From NCBI RefSeq assembly GCF_019218885.1, contig NZ_JAHUWT010000001.1, forward strand, positions 1,054,001 to 1,118,000: 64,000 nt of DNA. The letters run 5' to 3'. Below are positions 8,739 through 16,371 of the stretch, piece by piece. Numbering within the stretch: the stretch's first letter is position 1; each line of letters starts with the position of its first letter. The position numbers and the translations under genes are program-made. Origin of the DNA: Bordetella sp. BOR01. GTDB taxonomy: Bacteria; Pseudomonadota; Gammaproteobacteria; Burkholderiales; Burkholderiaceae_B. The notes below the pieces were generated by a model that was not told the origin of the DNA, did no database searches, and was given only the letters and a program-made list of their open reading frames with translations.

Positions 8739-9562
8739 GCCTTGGCCTGGGCTTCATCGTACTGGCGTTGCAGGCGGGCACGCCATAGCTTGTACTTGCG
8801 CCGCATGCGGCGCTTGTTCAGCCGCTTGCTCCAGGCGTACAGCGGAATCAACGGCAGCACGCCGAAGCCATCGATCAGGTACATGCCGGGTTTGCCATTG
8901 GCATTGCGGCCCAGGGCGATATTCTTGGCCGACAGGTCGCTGATCACGATGTGCGCGTCGATCAGGTCTTCGAAGAATGCATCCAGCCGGGCGCTCAGCG
9001 CCGGGCTGATGCCGTCGCGCGCGATGACCTGGGCCAGGGTGGGGGCCAGTTCGCCGTCGTCGCCGGTGATTTTTTCCACCAGTTGGCCCAGGCCCAGGGT
9101 GGTCTGGGCCAGGCCCACCACACGGGCCATGGGCACGTCCCACACGCCCGACGGCAGGGTGGTGGTGGTGACATATTCCGATAGCTCGTTCAGGTACACC
9201 CGGTAGGCGCTTTCGCGCTGGAACTGCTTATAGAAGCGCTTGAGCGGCTTGCGTTCCAGGTAGGCCGCGTAGGCATCCATGTTGATCACCTTGACCAGCA
9301 GCGACGCTTCGTTGGGGTGCTGGAAGATGTATCGGTCGGCGCCTTTGGCCAGTATCCGGGCCCCCGCAAGATCCAATGGTCCGAATACTGCGGCGTAGCT
9401 TGCGGACGACGTCGCGGGCACGGTGGCCAGCAGGTCCAGTGAGGTTTGCGGACCCAGGTCGAGGCGGGGGGCGACGGCCAGGGTGCGGGATTCGTCTTGC
9501 ACGGTGTTGTTGGGATAGGTCTTTATTTTCGCGATTGTCGAAGTTAACCGGGTTTTACGCAA
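8717..9562 (-). CDS. YrbL-family kinase-like protein
   Basis: A protein of about 281 residues resembling the PhoP-regulated YrbL family, a kinase-fold group of unknown substrate. Visible features are RYIFQHPNEASLLVKVI at the N-lobe (with a candidate ATP-binding Lys), a catalytic-loop-like SDLSAKNIAL and a metal-binding-like LIDGFG. The C-terminus is very basic (KRLNKRRMRRKYKLWR). The frame begins with TTG at 9562; a GTG about 19 codons later is an alternative, and neither has a clear ribosome-binding site. The gene is divergent from rmuC, and its 3' end overlaps the glycosylase gene. Confidence 0.7.
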   Translation of the reverse strand: MRKTRLTSTIAKIKTYPNNTVQDESRTLAVAPRLDLGPQTSLDLLATVPATSSASYAAVFGPLDLAGARILAKGADRYIFQHPNEASLLVKVINMDAYAAYLERKPLKRFYKQFQRESAYRVYLNELSEYVTTTTLPSGVWDVPMARVVGLAQTTLGLGQLVEKITGDDGELAPTLAQVIARDGISPALSARLDAFFEDLIDAHIVISDLSAKNIALGRNANGKPGMYLIDGFGVLPLIPLYAWSKRLNKRRMRRKYKLWRARLQRQYDEAQAKAQLRIAP

Positions 9563-9621
9563 CCGAGCCGGGCAAGCCGATGCGACGGCCCGCCTACAAT
9601 GAGGCTTTCAGGAGACAGCCC

Positions 9622-10935
9622 TTGATCGAAGCCTTGCCCTGGATCACGGCGGCGGTGGCCGTCGTGGTGTTATTGGCTGTAGCCGGCCTGTGGCTGCGCC
9701 CCTCGGCCGATCATCGTGTAACAGACGCACTGGAACGCCTGGAACGCACCCTGCGCGCCGACCTGGACGAAAGCCAGCGCGGGCTGCGCACCGAGTTCGC
9801 CGAATCGACCCGGGGCTTGCGCGCCGAACTGGCCCAAAGCCATGAAGCGTTGCGCACGGTACTGTCGCGCGATGGGCAAGCGGCCCGCGCCGAATACGCC
9901 GATGCGCTGGCGCGTTTTGCCGCGCAGTTCGGCGAACGGCTGGAAGGCCTGGTGGCCTTGAACGACCGCCGCATGCAAGACGTGCGCCAGACGGTCGACC
10001 AGCGCTTGCAGGCTTTGCAGACCGACAACGGCGCACGGCTCGACGAAATGCGCCGCACCGTAGACGAAAAACTGCACGCCACGCTCGAGCAGCGCCTGGG
10101 CGAATCGTTCAAGCTGGTGTCCGATCGGCTCGAGGCCGTGCACAAGGGCCTGGGCGAGATGCAGTCGCTGGCCGCCGGGGTGGGCGACCTCAAGCGCGTG
10201 CTCACCAACGTGAAGTCGCGCGGCACTTGGGGCGAAGTGCAGTTGGCGCGCCTGATCCAGGACACCATGACGGCCGACCAGTACGCCAGCAACGTCAAGC
10301 CGGTGCCGGGCAGCGATGCAATCGTCGAGTTCGCCATCCGCCTGCCCGGTCGCCAGGCTGGCGCCGAGCCGGTATGGCTGCCGATCGATGCAAAGTTTCC
10401 CAAAGAAGAATACGAACGGCTGATGGACGCCTACGATGCTGCCGACCCCGACGGCGAACGCTCGGCCGGCGCCGCGCTGGCGCGGGCCATCGAGGTGCAG
10501 GCGCGCCAGATCGCCGCCAAATACGTGGCGCCGCCGCATACCACCGATTTCGCCATCATGTTCCTGCCCACCGAAGGCCTGTATGCCGAAGTGCTGCGCC
10601 GGCCCGGGCTGCTGGACAAGTTGCAGGCCCTGCGCGTCAATGTCGCCGGCCCCAGCAACCTGGCGGCCATGTTGAACAGCCTGCAAATGGGTTTTCGGAC
10701 ACTGGCCATCGAGCAGCGCTCGTCCGAGGTGTGGCAAGTGCTGCGGGCCGTCAAGACCGAGTTCGCCAAGTTCGGCGATTCGCTGGCGAGCGTCAAGAAG
10801 ACACTGGACACCGCCAGCACCAAGCTGGGGCAGACCGAAGTGCGCACGCGGGCGATGTTGCGCAACTTGCGGACGGTAGAGGTCTTGTCCGAGGACGATG
10901 CGCAGAAGTTGCTGGGCGACGAGGGCGATCATTAA
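9622..10935 (+). CDS. rmuC: DNA recombination protein RmuC
   Basis: A 437-residue membrane-anchored coiled-coil protein of the RmuC family, which limits sequence inversion at short inverted repeats and carries a PD-(D/E)XK nuclease-like fold. It has one N-terminal transmembrane helix (residues 5-25), a long heptad-rich region (about 35-170, many E/R/Q/L), then the conserved core LKRVLTNVKSRGTWGEVQLARLIQ, PIDAKFP and FLPTEGLYAEVLRRPGL. A TTG start at 9622 is chosen because AGGAGA lies 6 bases upstream and the helix then falls at the N-terminus; earlier in-frame starts overlap the divergent gene. Confidence 0.9.
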   Translation: MIEALPWITAAVAVVVLLAVAGLWLRPSADHRVTDALERLERTLRADLDESQRGLRTEFAESTRGLRAELAQSHEALRTVLSRDGQAARAEYADALARFAAQFGERLEGLVALNDRRMQDVRQTVDQRLQALQTDNGARLDEMRRTVDEKLHATLEQRLGESFKLVSDRLEAVHKGLGEMQSLAAGVGDLKRVLTNVKSRGTWGEVQLARLIQDTMTADQYASNVKPVPGSDAIVEFAIRLPGRQAGAEPVWLPIDAKFPKEEYERLMDAYDAADPDGERSAGAALARAIEVQARQIAAKYVAPPHTTDFAIMFLPTEGLYAEVLRRPGLLDKLQALRVNVAGPSNLAAMLNSLQMGFRTLAIEQRSSEVWQVLRAVKTEFAKFGDSLASVKKTLDTASTKLGQTEVRTRAMLRNLRTVEVLSEDDAQKLLGDEGDH

Positions 10936-11009
10936 CCCCCCTTGCCCTTGCGCCCAAAAATGAAAAGTGCTAACGGTGGGGTTTGGTCGAGCGCGACCGG
11001 GAGCCCCGC

Positions 11010-12677
11010 ATGCCGCCTTTCCAGACCCATATCGTCGTCAACCAGGTAGCGCCCCTGGAAGATTATTCGCTGTACGACACCGACATCGCCCTGAACCAGG
11101 CTGTGCAGCGCGAAGGCGCCGCCGCTGCCGTGGCCGAGTTGCGCGAGCACGGCGCCTGGCTGGGGCGCGGGCATATCCTGGCGGCGGCCGAGCAGGCCAA
11201 CCGCTGCTCGCCCCGCTGGCACGGCTACGATCGCTACGGCAACCGGGTCGACCAGGTCGAATTCCACGCCGCCTGGCACACGCTGCTGGCCGGCATCGTG
11301 TCGCGCGGCCTGCACAGCCGCGCCTGGCTGCAGCCCGAGCCGGGCGCCCAGGTGGCGCGCGCGGCGGCCTACCTGATGCAGGGCCAGGTCGAAGCCGGCA
11401 CGCTGTGCCCCACCACCATGACTTTCGCCGCGGTGCCGCTGCTGCAGGACGAGCCCGCCGGCACCATCGATTTTGCCCAGGCCTGGCTGCCCGCGCTGGC
11501 TTCGCGCGATTACGACAGCGCCGACGCGCCGCTGCCGGCCAGGCGCAACGCCCTGATCGGCATGGGCCTGACCGAAAAGCAGGGCGGTTCCGACCTGCGC
11601 GCCATCACGACGCGCGCCGAGCCCGTCGGGCAGGGCGGACGCGGCGCGGCCTATCTGTTGACCGGCCACAAGTGGTTCTTGTCGGTGCCTCATGCCGATG
11701 CACACTTGGTGCTGGCCAATACCGATGCCGGACCGGGCTGCTTTTTCGTGCCGCGCTGGACACCCGACGGGCCGCGCAATGCGGTACGCATCCGCCGCCT
11801 GAAAGACAAATTGGGCAATCGCAGCAACGCCAGCGGCGAAGTGGAGTTCGAGCAGGCCTGGGGCATGTTGATGGGCGAACCCGGCCGCGGCTTGCCGCTG
11901 TTGTTGCAGATGGCCGCCACCACCCGGCTGGATTGCGTGCTGGGCAGTGCAGCCTTGCTGCGCCAGGCTGTGGTGCAGGCCGCGCATCATGCGCAACACC
12001 GGCAGGCCTTTGGCCAGGCCCTGGCGGCCCAGCCCTTGATGCGCCAGGTGCTGGCCGACCTGGCCCTGGAAAGCGAAGCCGCCACGGCATGGGCCTTGCG
12101 GCTGGCCCGCGCGGTCGACGAGCGCGGCCGGGCCGATGCGCGCGCGCTGGTGCGCGTGGGCACGCCGGCCGCCAAGTTGTGGGTATGCAAGCGCGCCATC
12201 GCTGCCATCGCCGAATGCATGGAGACCTGGGGCGGCAATGGTTATGTGGAAGACGGCCCGCTGCCGCGGCTGTACCGCGAGGCGCCGGTCAACTCCATCT
12301 GGGAAGGGTCGGGCAACATCATGGCCCTGGACGTGCTGCGCGCCCTGCAGCGCGACCCGGACTGCCTGGCCGCCCTGCATGCCGAACTGGAGCCCGCACG
12401 CGGTGCCTGGGCGGCCTACGACCAGGCCTGGGACGCCTGGCGTGCGCTGGCGGCGGACCAGGCCGGCCAGGCGCCGGACCCGGCCCACGCGCGCCGGGTG
12501 GCGGCCGGGCTGGCCCGGCTGTGGCAGGCCGCCCTGCTGATCCGGCACGCCCCGGCGGCGGTGGCCGACGCCTTCGTGGCCAGCCGCCTGGCGCATCCCG
12601 GGGGCATCGTCGGCGAACTGCCGCCGGGCGCCGACCTGGGGGCGATCCTGGCCCGGGCCTGGCCGGGTATCTGCTAA
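11010..12677 (+). CDS. aidB: AidB-like acyl-CoA dehydrogenase-family flavoprotein
   Basis: A 555-residue protein close to the family length for AidB, the FAD-containing acyl-CoA-dehydrogenase-like protein of the adaptive response to DNA methylation. The N-terminus FQTHIVVNQVAPLEDYSLYDTD, the block FHPAW (here FHAAWH), QVEAGTLCPTTMTFAA, the flavin motif LTEKQGGSD and the C-terminal ECMETWGGNGYVE with NSIWEGSGNI all fit AidB rather than ordinary fatty acyl-CoA dehydrogenases. The ATG at 11010 is preceded by GGGAG and begins the recognisable AidB N-terminus. AidB's enzymatic role is not settled; protection of DNA from alkylators is the known phenotype. Confidence 0.88.
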   Translation: MPPFQTHIVVNQVAPLEDYSLYDTDIALNQAVQREGAAAAVAELREHGAWLGRGHILAAAEQANRCSPRWHGYDRYGNRVDQVEFHAAWHTLLAGIVSRGLHSRAWLQPEPGAQVARAAAYLMQGQVEAGTLCPTTMTFAAVPLLQDEPAGTIDFAQAWLPALASRDYDSADAPLPARRNALIGMGLTEKQGGSDLRAITTRAEPVGQGGRGAAYLLTGHKWFLSVPHADAHLVLANTDAGPGCFFVPRWTPDGPRNAVRIRRLKDKLGNRSNASGEVEFEQAWGMLMGEPGRGLPLLLQMAATTRLDCVLGSAALLRQAVVQAAHHAQHRQAFGQALAAQPLMRQVLADLALESEAATAWALRLARAVDERGRADARALVRVGTPAAKLWVCKRAIAAIAECMETWGGNGYVEDGPLPRLYREAPVNSIWEGSGNIMALDVLRALQRDPDCLAALHAELEPARGAWAAYDQAWDAWRALAADQAGQAPDPAHARRVAAGLARLWQAALLIRHAPAAVADAFVASRLAHPGGIVGELPPGADLGAILARAWPGIC

Positions 12678-12731
12678 ATTGCAGCGCTGGCTTCTTATCG
12701 ACTTTCCGCGCGCCCGGCGCGCCACCGCACC

Positions 12732-13409
12732 ATGCTTACTCAGCAAGAACTCAAACAACAGGCCGCCGACGCGGCGCTGGCCCTCATCCAGCCTGTGCTG
12801 GGCCCGGACGTGGTCATCGGCGTGGGCACGGGCTCTACCGCCGACTTGTTCATTGACGGCCTGGCCCGCTACCGTGGCCAGCTGCGCGGCACGGTCGCCA
12901 GTTCCGAGCGCAGCGCAGCGCGCCTGGCCGGCCATGGACTGGCCGTGCTGGACCTGAACCAGGTGGCCGGCATGCCCGTCTATGTCGACGGGGCCGACGA
13001 AATCGACGCCCGCCTGCACATGATCAAGGGCGGCGGCGGGGCGCTCACGCGCGAGAAAATCGTGGCCTCGGTGGCCGAGCGCTTCATCTGCATCGCCGAC
13101 GAATCCAAGCTGGTCGAGCGCCTGGGGCGCTTCCCGCTGCCTGTCGAGGTCATTCCCATGGCCCGCCAGGCCGTGGCGCGCGCCCTGGCCGCCCTGGGCG
13201 GCCAGCCCGTCCTGCGCGAGGGTTTCACCACCGACAACGGCAATCTCATCCTGGACGTGGCCGGGCTGCAGATCGACGACGCGCCCGGTCTCGAGGCCGC
13301 GGTCAACAACCTGCCCGGGGTGGTTACCTGCGGCCTGTTCGCCCGTGCCGGCGCCGATGTGGCGCTACTGGCCACGCAGGGCGGCATCCGCCGGCTCGAG
13401 CGGTCCTAG
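12732..13409 (+). CDS. rpiA: Ribose-5-phosphate isomerase A
   Basis: A 225-residue cytoplasmic enzyme interconverting ribose 5-phosphate and ribulose 5-phosphate in the pentose phosphate pathway. Key motifs are GVGTGSTA (phosphate-binding), [10 protein letters not shown] with the catalytic Asp residues, [12 protein letters not shown] with the catalytic Lys, and TDNGNLILD. Length matches RpiA. It is a stand-alone gene followed by a strong hairpin and the phoU promoter region. Confidence 0.96.
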   Translation: MLTQQELKQQAADAALALIQPVLGPDVVIGVGTGSTADLFIDGLARYRGQLRGTVASSERSAARLAGHGLAVLDLNQVAGMPVYVDGADEIDARLHMIKGGGGALTREKIVASVAERFICIADESKLVERLGRFPLPVEVIPMARQAVARALAALGGQPVLREGFTTDNGNLILDVAGLQIDDAPGLEAAVNNLPGVVTCGLFARAGADVALLATQGGIRRLERS

Positions 13410-13421
13410 CCTGGGCTGGGG

Positions 13422-13458
13422 CGGGCCGGGCAGCGGCCTTGCCGGCCTGCCGGGCCCG
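13422..13458. terminator. GC-rich hairpin after rpiA
   Basis: CGGGCCGGGCAG (13422-13433) pairs with CTGCCGGGCCCG (13447-13458) with one mismatch, and the intervening bases form an inner CGGC/GCCG stem. There is no long T-run. It sits 13 bp after the rpiA stop and immediately before the Pho-box-like repeats, so it could separate rpiA from phoU transcription. Confidence 0.45.
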
Positions 13459-13490
13459 ATTCATAATCCTGTCATACTCAAGTCATAACC
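13458..13490 (+). promoter_or_regulatory. Triple Pho-box-like array upstream of phoU
   Basis: Three 11-bp units carry TCATA in register at 13461, 13472 and 13483. The middle unit contains the perfect half-site CTGTCAT (13469-13475), and the next carries AAGTCAT (13480-13486), matching the CTGTCAT-N4-CTGTCAT layout of PhoB sites at 12 of 14 half-site bases. The array lies about 75 bp before the phoU start. A matching -10 box is not obvious. Confidence 0.65.
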
Positions 13491-13564
13491 TTGCGGGTCG
13501 GCAGGCCCATCACGCACTGCGCACAAAGGGCATCGCCATGTACACACCTACGCAGGGAGTCCGG

Positions 13565-14308
13565 ATGACGGAGCATACCAACAAGCAATTCGACGCCGAT
13601 CTGGAAAGCGTCCGTTCGCAGTTTCTGCAAATGGGCGGCGTGGTCGAGGCCATGATCCAGGAATCGGTCGACGCCATTCCCACCGGCGACCTGGAACTGG
13701 TCGACAAGGTGCGCGAACGCGAAAAACAGGTCAATCGCTACGAAGTCGAGATCGACGAGCGTGTCAGCCTGATCCTGGCCCGCCACCAGCCCACCGCCAT
13801 CGACCTGCGTACCTTGCTGGCGGTGTCCAAGATGCTGACCGACATGGAACGCTGCGGCGACGAGGCCGAGAAAATCGCCAACACCGTGCGCCGCATGTAC
13901 GAGGCCGAGCAGCGCCATATCCCGGTGATCGAGCTGCGCCACATGGCCAACAGCGTGGGTCGCATGCTGCACAACGTGCTCGACGCGTTCGCGCGGCTGG
14001 ATCCCATCCTGGCGGCCCAGGTGGTGCGCAGCGACAAGGAAGTCGATCGCGAATGGAAAAGCGCGCTGCGCAACCTGATCACCTACATGATGGAAGACCC
14101 GCGCACCATTTCGCGCGCCATCGACATGGTGTTCATTGCCCGGGCGCTCGAACGCATCGGCGACCATACCAAGAACATGGCCGAACGGGTCATCTACATG
14201 GTGAAGGGCGCCGATGTGCGGCACACGGGCGTCAAGAACGCCGAGCGCCAGGCACGCGGCGAAGACGACGCGCCCGCGCCTGACCAGCCGCCGGCCGGCG
14301 AGGCCTGA
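13565..14308 (+). CDS. phoU: Phosphate signalling protein PhoU
   Basis: A 247-residue cytoplasmic protein made of two repeated three-helix PhoU domains. It damps PhoR-PhoB signalling according to phosphate transport through Pst. The first domain (about residues 10-115) includes the metal-binding-type block LTDMERCGDEAEKIAN; the second includes FIARALERIGDHTKNMAERVIYMVKG. ATG at 13565 is preferred over an ATG 27 bases upstream because GGGAG lies 5 bases before it. No pst genes are in the window, so phoU here is separate from, or the last member of, a locus outside. The C-terminal 25 residues are low-complexity (DDAPAPDQPPAG). Confidence 0.95.
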   Translation: MTEHTNKQFDADLESVRSQFLQMGGVVEAMIQESVDAIPTGDLELVDKVREREKQVNRYEVEIDERVSLILARHQPTAIDLRTLLAVSKMLTDMERCGDEAEKIANTVRRMYEAEQRHIPVIELRHMANSVGRMLHNVLDAFARLDPILAAQVVRSDKEVDREWKSALRNLITYMMEDPRTISRAIDMVFIARALERIGDHTKNMAERVIYMVKGADVRHTGVKNAERQARGEDDAPAPDQPPAGEA

Positions 14309-14316
14309 GGCTCCGG

Positions 14317-14352
14317 CACCGCGGCTCGGCGTTTCGCAGCCGAGCCGCGGTG
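14317..14352. terminator. Perfect 14-bp hairpin between convergent phoU and the GntR gene
   Basis: CACCGCGGCTCGGC and its exact complement surround an 8-nt loop (14331-14338). It lies in the 116-bp gap between two converging genes, where a bidirectional stop would be useful. No T-run follows on either strand, so it is either a factor-assisted stop or an mRNA-end structure. Confidence 0.6.
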
Positions 14353-14424
14353 TACTACGCCGGCCAACTGGACATCGCCTTACCAGTCCCGCAGCGGACC
14401 AACCCCCTGCGTACGTAGGGGAGC

Positions 14425-15111
14425 CTATTGGTTGTACTGTTCCACCACGTTCAGCAGCGTGCGCTCAGACAAGTCCAGGTAGATTTCGAGCTCGCTCAGG
14501 GCTGCGCCCCGGTCGTCGTTGGACAGGTGCTGGTAGATACTGCGTTCGCGGACGATCCAGTCGGAAGTCTGGATCCGGCTCTCGTCGGGATGCGACGCGA
14601 ACACCAGGCGCAATTGGGCACATAGCGTCTGGAAGAAATCATCCAGCAATGGGCTGCCCAGCATGGCCACGATCTGCTGGTGCACTTGCAGGCTGAGCGT
14701 GCCGACATCGCGCCAGCGCTTGCCGGCCAGGGCGCCCTCCGCCGTATCCAGCGTGGTGCGCATGGCGCCCAAGGCGGCCGCGTCGAGCTGCTGCCCCTTG
14801 GATATCGCGTGAAGCTCCAGCGCTCGCCGTGCCGCATAGATGTCGCGCAGCTCGCTGCTTTGCATGCGCCGCACGACCACACCTTTGTGGCGCACGAATG
14901 TAGCCAGCCCTTCGCGTCCCAATTGATGAAGGACTTCACGTATGGTGTTGCGGGACGCCTCGTACTTCGAGCTGAGATCGACTTCAACCAGTTGCGTGCC
15001 CGGGGGCAGGCGCCCGCCAATGATGTCGTCCCGCAATTGCCTGCTGATCCGGTCGGCGATGGGCGTCGCCGAGTGGTCGACCTGGGTTGTGCGCGTTCTC
15101 AATCTTTCCAT
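14425..15111 (-). CDS. GntR-family (FCD subfamily) transcriptional regulator
   Basis: A 228-residue regulator. The N-terminal winged helix-turn-helix (about residues 15-80) shows the GntR pattern IGGRLPPGTQLVEVDLSSKYEASRNTIREVLHQL broken here by family-variable positions. The all-helical C-terminal FCD domain (about 90-225) usually binds small carboxylic or amino acids. It is the last gene of a six-gene minus-strand operon, and its start overlaps the DUF1989 gene by 13 bp. It is the obvious local regulator. The palindrome at 20266-20280, at the head of the operon, is a good candidate for its binding site (inference). Confidence 0.88.
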   Translation of the reverse strand: MERLRTRTTQVDHSATPIADRISRQLRDDIIGGRLPPGTQLVEVDLSSKYEASRNTIREVLHQLGREGLATFVRHKGVVVRRMQSSELRDIYAARRALELHAISKGQQLDAAALGAMRTTLDTAEGALAGKRWRDVGTLSLQVHQQIVAMLGSPLLDDFFQTLCAQLRLVFASHPDESRIQTSDWIVRERSIYQHLSNDDRGAALSELEIYLDLSERTLLNVVEQYNQ

Positions 15112-15947
15112 ACAACCTGTTCGGGGTGCATGCCGTGGTTGCCCTGGTAGGACGCCGTTTCGGGCGGCGCCCAGTTTACCAGCAAGGCCGGGTCTAGATC
15201 GTGGATTTCCACGCCCAACGGCCTGCATACATCGATCGGGTCGCGGGCATCCGGGCCCCACATCGGCACCGACAGGTCGCCGCCCGGGCAGGTGGACAGC
15301 GCGCATAGCAGATCGATTTCGGCAAAGAATTCCAGGTAGTCGCCCTGCTTGGCCGGGCAGGCTTTCATGAAATACTGGTCGTGATCGTTCAAGCCGGTGC
15401 ACTGGAAGACATTGAGCACATCGTGCACGTCGTATTCGGTGAGGCCATGCGGAGCAATGGCACGGGTCAGATTCGAGTGGCAGTGGAAATGGAAATCCTG
15501 GCCTGTGAGCAAGCGGTTCACGTAAGGGTCGCAGCGCGTGCCCAGAAGGTCGTGCACCCGGCCGCCATCACCGTCCACGCCGTAGTGGGCCAATGTATCG
15601 TCCGTTATGGTCGCCATGGGGCGCAGGAACGGCAGTGTCGACCACAGGCGGTCATGCGTGCTGACGTGCGCCTGCTGCAACTGCCGGGTGCGCGAAGCCC
15701 ACATGCGCTCGCGCGGATTGTGCAGGTTCCACATATTCAGGTCCGCCACCTGGGGCCCTTCGACCGTGACGATACGGAACACTTGTCCCGCCCTGACTTT
15801 CCAGGCGCGGCCGCTGCGAATCGGCACCACGAAGGATTCCGCCACTTCGCGCGCGTCTTGCCGAGCGGCGATCTGGTCGTAGAAGGCTTTGTCCACGCTC
15901 AGGACTGAGCCCTTGGTAACTTGATAAGCGGCAGGGTAGTTCGACAT
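15099..15947 (-). CDS. DUF1989 (urea-carboxylase-associated / carboxyguanidine-deiminase-like) protein
   Basis: A 282-residue protein of the DUF1989 family. Seen here: GRAWKVRAGQVFRIVTVEGPQVADLNMWNLHNPRERMW split over the N-terminal half, LGTRCDPY, HFHCHSNLTRAI, and the Cys-containing FMKACPAKQGDYLEFFAEIDLL with STCPGGD. In other bacteria, paired DUF1989 proteins form carboxyguanidine deiminase in guanidine breakdown, so hydrolysis of an amidine C-N bond is a reasonable expectation. Here the protein is single and no urea carboxylase or allophanate hydrolase is present. ATG at 15947 follows GGAGAG. It sits between the EctC-like cupin and the regulator. Confidence 0.8.
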   Translation of the reverse strand: MSNYPAAYQVTKGSVLSVDKAFYDQIAARQDAREVAESFVVPIRSGRAWKVRAGQVFRIVTVEGPQVADLNMWNLHNPRERMWASRTRQLQQAHVSTHDRLWSTLPFLRPMATITDDTLAHYGVDGDGGRVHDLLGTRCDPYVNRLLTGQDFHFHCHSNLTRAIAPHGLTEYDVHDVLNVFQCTGLNDHDQYFMKACPAKQGDYLEFFAEIDLLCALSTCPGGDLSVPMWGPDARDPIDVCRPLGVEIHDLDPALLVNWAPPETASYQGNHGMHPEQVVWKD

Positions 15948-15962
15948 GCGTGCTCTCCATGT

Positions 15963-16361
15963 TCAGGTGTTGTCGTTGGCAGGCGGGCCGTAGCTGCCAT
16001 CCGGGCCATGCACTTCGGTGCCGGCCAGTGGCGGGTTGAATACGCACACCAGGCGCAGGTCGCCCTTGGTGGCACGCAATATGTGCTGGTCGTGCTTGTC
16101 CAGCACATAGAGCGTGCCGGGCCGGATCGGGTATACCGCGCCGCAGGACACATCGACCACCTCGCCTTCGCCGTCGATACAATAATTGGCTTCGTAGTGG
16201 TGCTTGTAGTGCAGGTGTAGCTCGGCGCCCTCCAGCACACGCGTCTCATTGAGCGAATAGCCAACGCCATCGCGTTTGACGAGCATGCGCAGGCTCTCCC
16301 AGCCCGCGCCTCGCGCATGGCGCTCGGTATTGTTCAACTCGGATGCATTGACAACTAACAT
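15963..16361 (-). CDS. Orphan EctC-like cupin (ectoine synthase paralogue)
   Basis: A 132-residue single-domain cupin clearly related to L-ectoine synthase: GWESLRMLVKRDGVGYSLNET, HYKHHYEANYCIDGEGEV, YVLDKHDQHILRA and CVFNPPLAGTEVH. Residues that I recall as iron ligands in EctC (Glu57, then Tyr and His of the YVL and DQH motifs, here Tyr85 and His93) are kept, as are Trp21, Arg25, Asn38, Thr40, Cys106 and Glu116. The active site therefore appears intact. It is not in an ectAB context: its neighbours are an amidase and a DUF1989 protein. A complete ectC lies at 57744. It may cyclise or open an ectoine-like ring; the substrate is unknown. Confidence 0.82.
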   Translation of the reverse strand: MLVVNASELNNTERHARGAGWESLRMLVKRDGVGYSLNETRVLEGAELHLHYKHHYEANYCIDGEGEVVDVSCGAVYPIRPGTLYVLDKHDQHILRATKGDLRLVCVFNPPLAGTEVHGPDGSYGPPANDNT

Positions 16362-16371
16362 TTGAGTGTCC

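Noticed and set aside
10932-13019. 695-codon minus-strand open frame
   Set aside because: Antisense to aidB and rpiA, both of which have clear family motifs; the product is His/Gln/Gly-rich.
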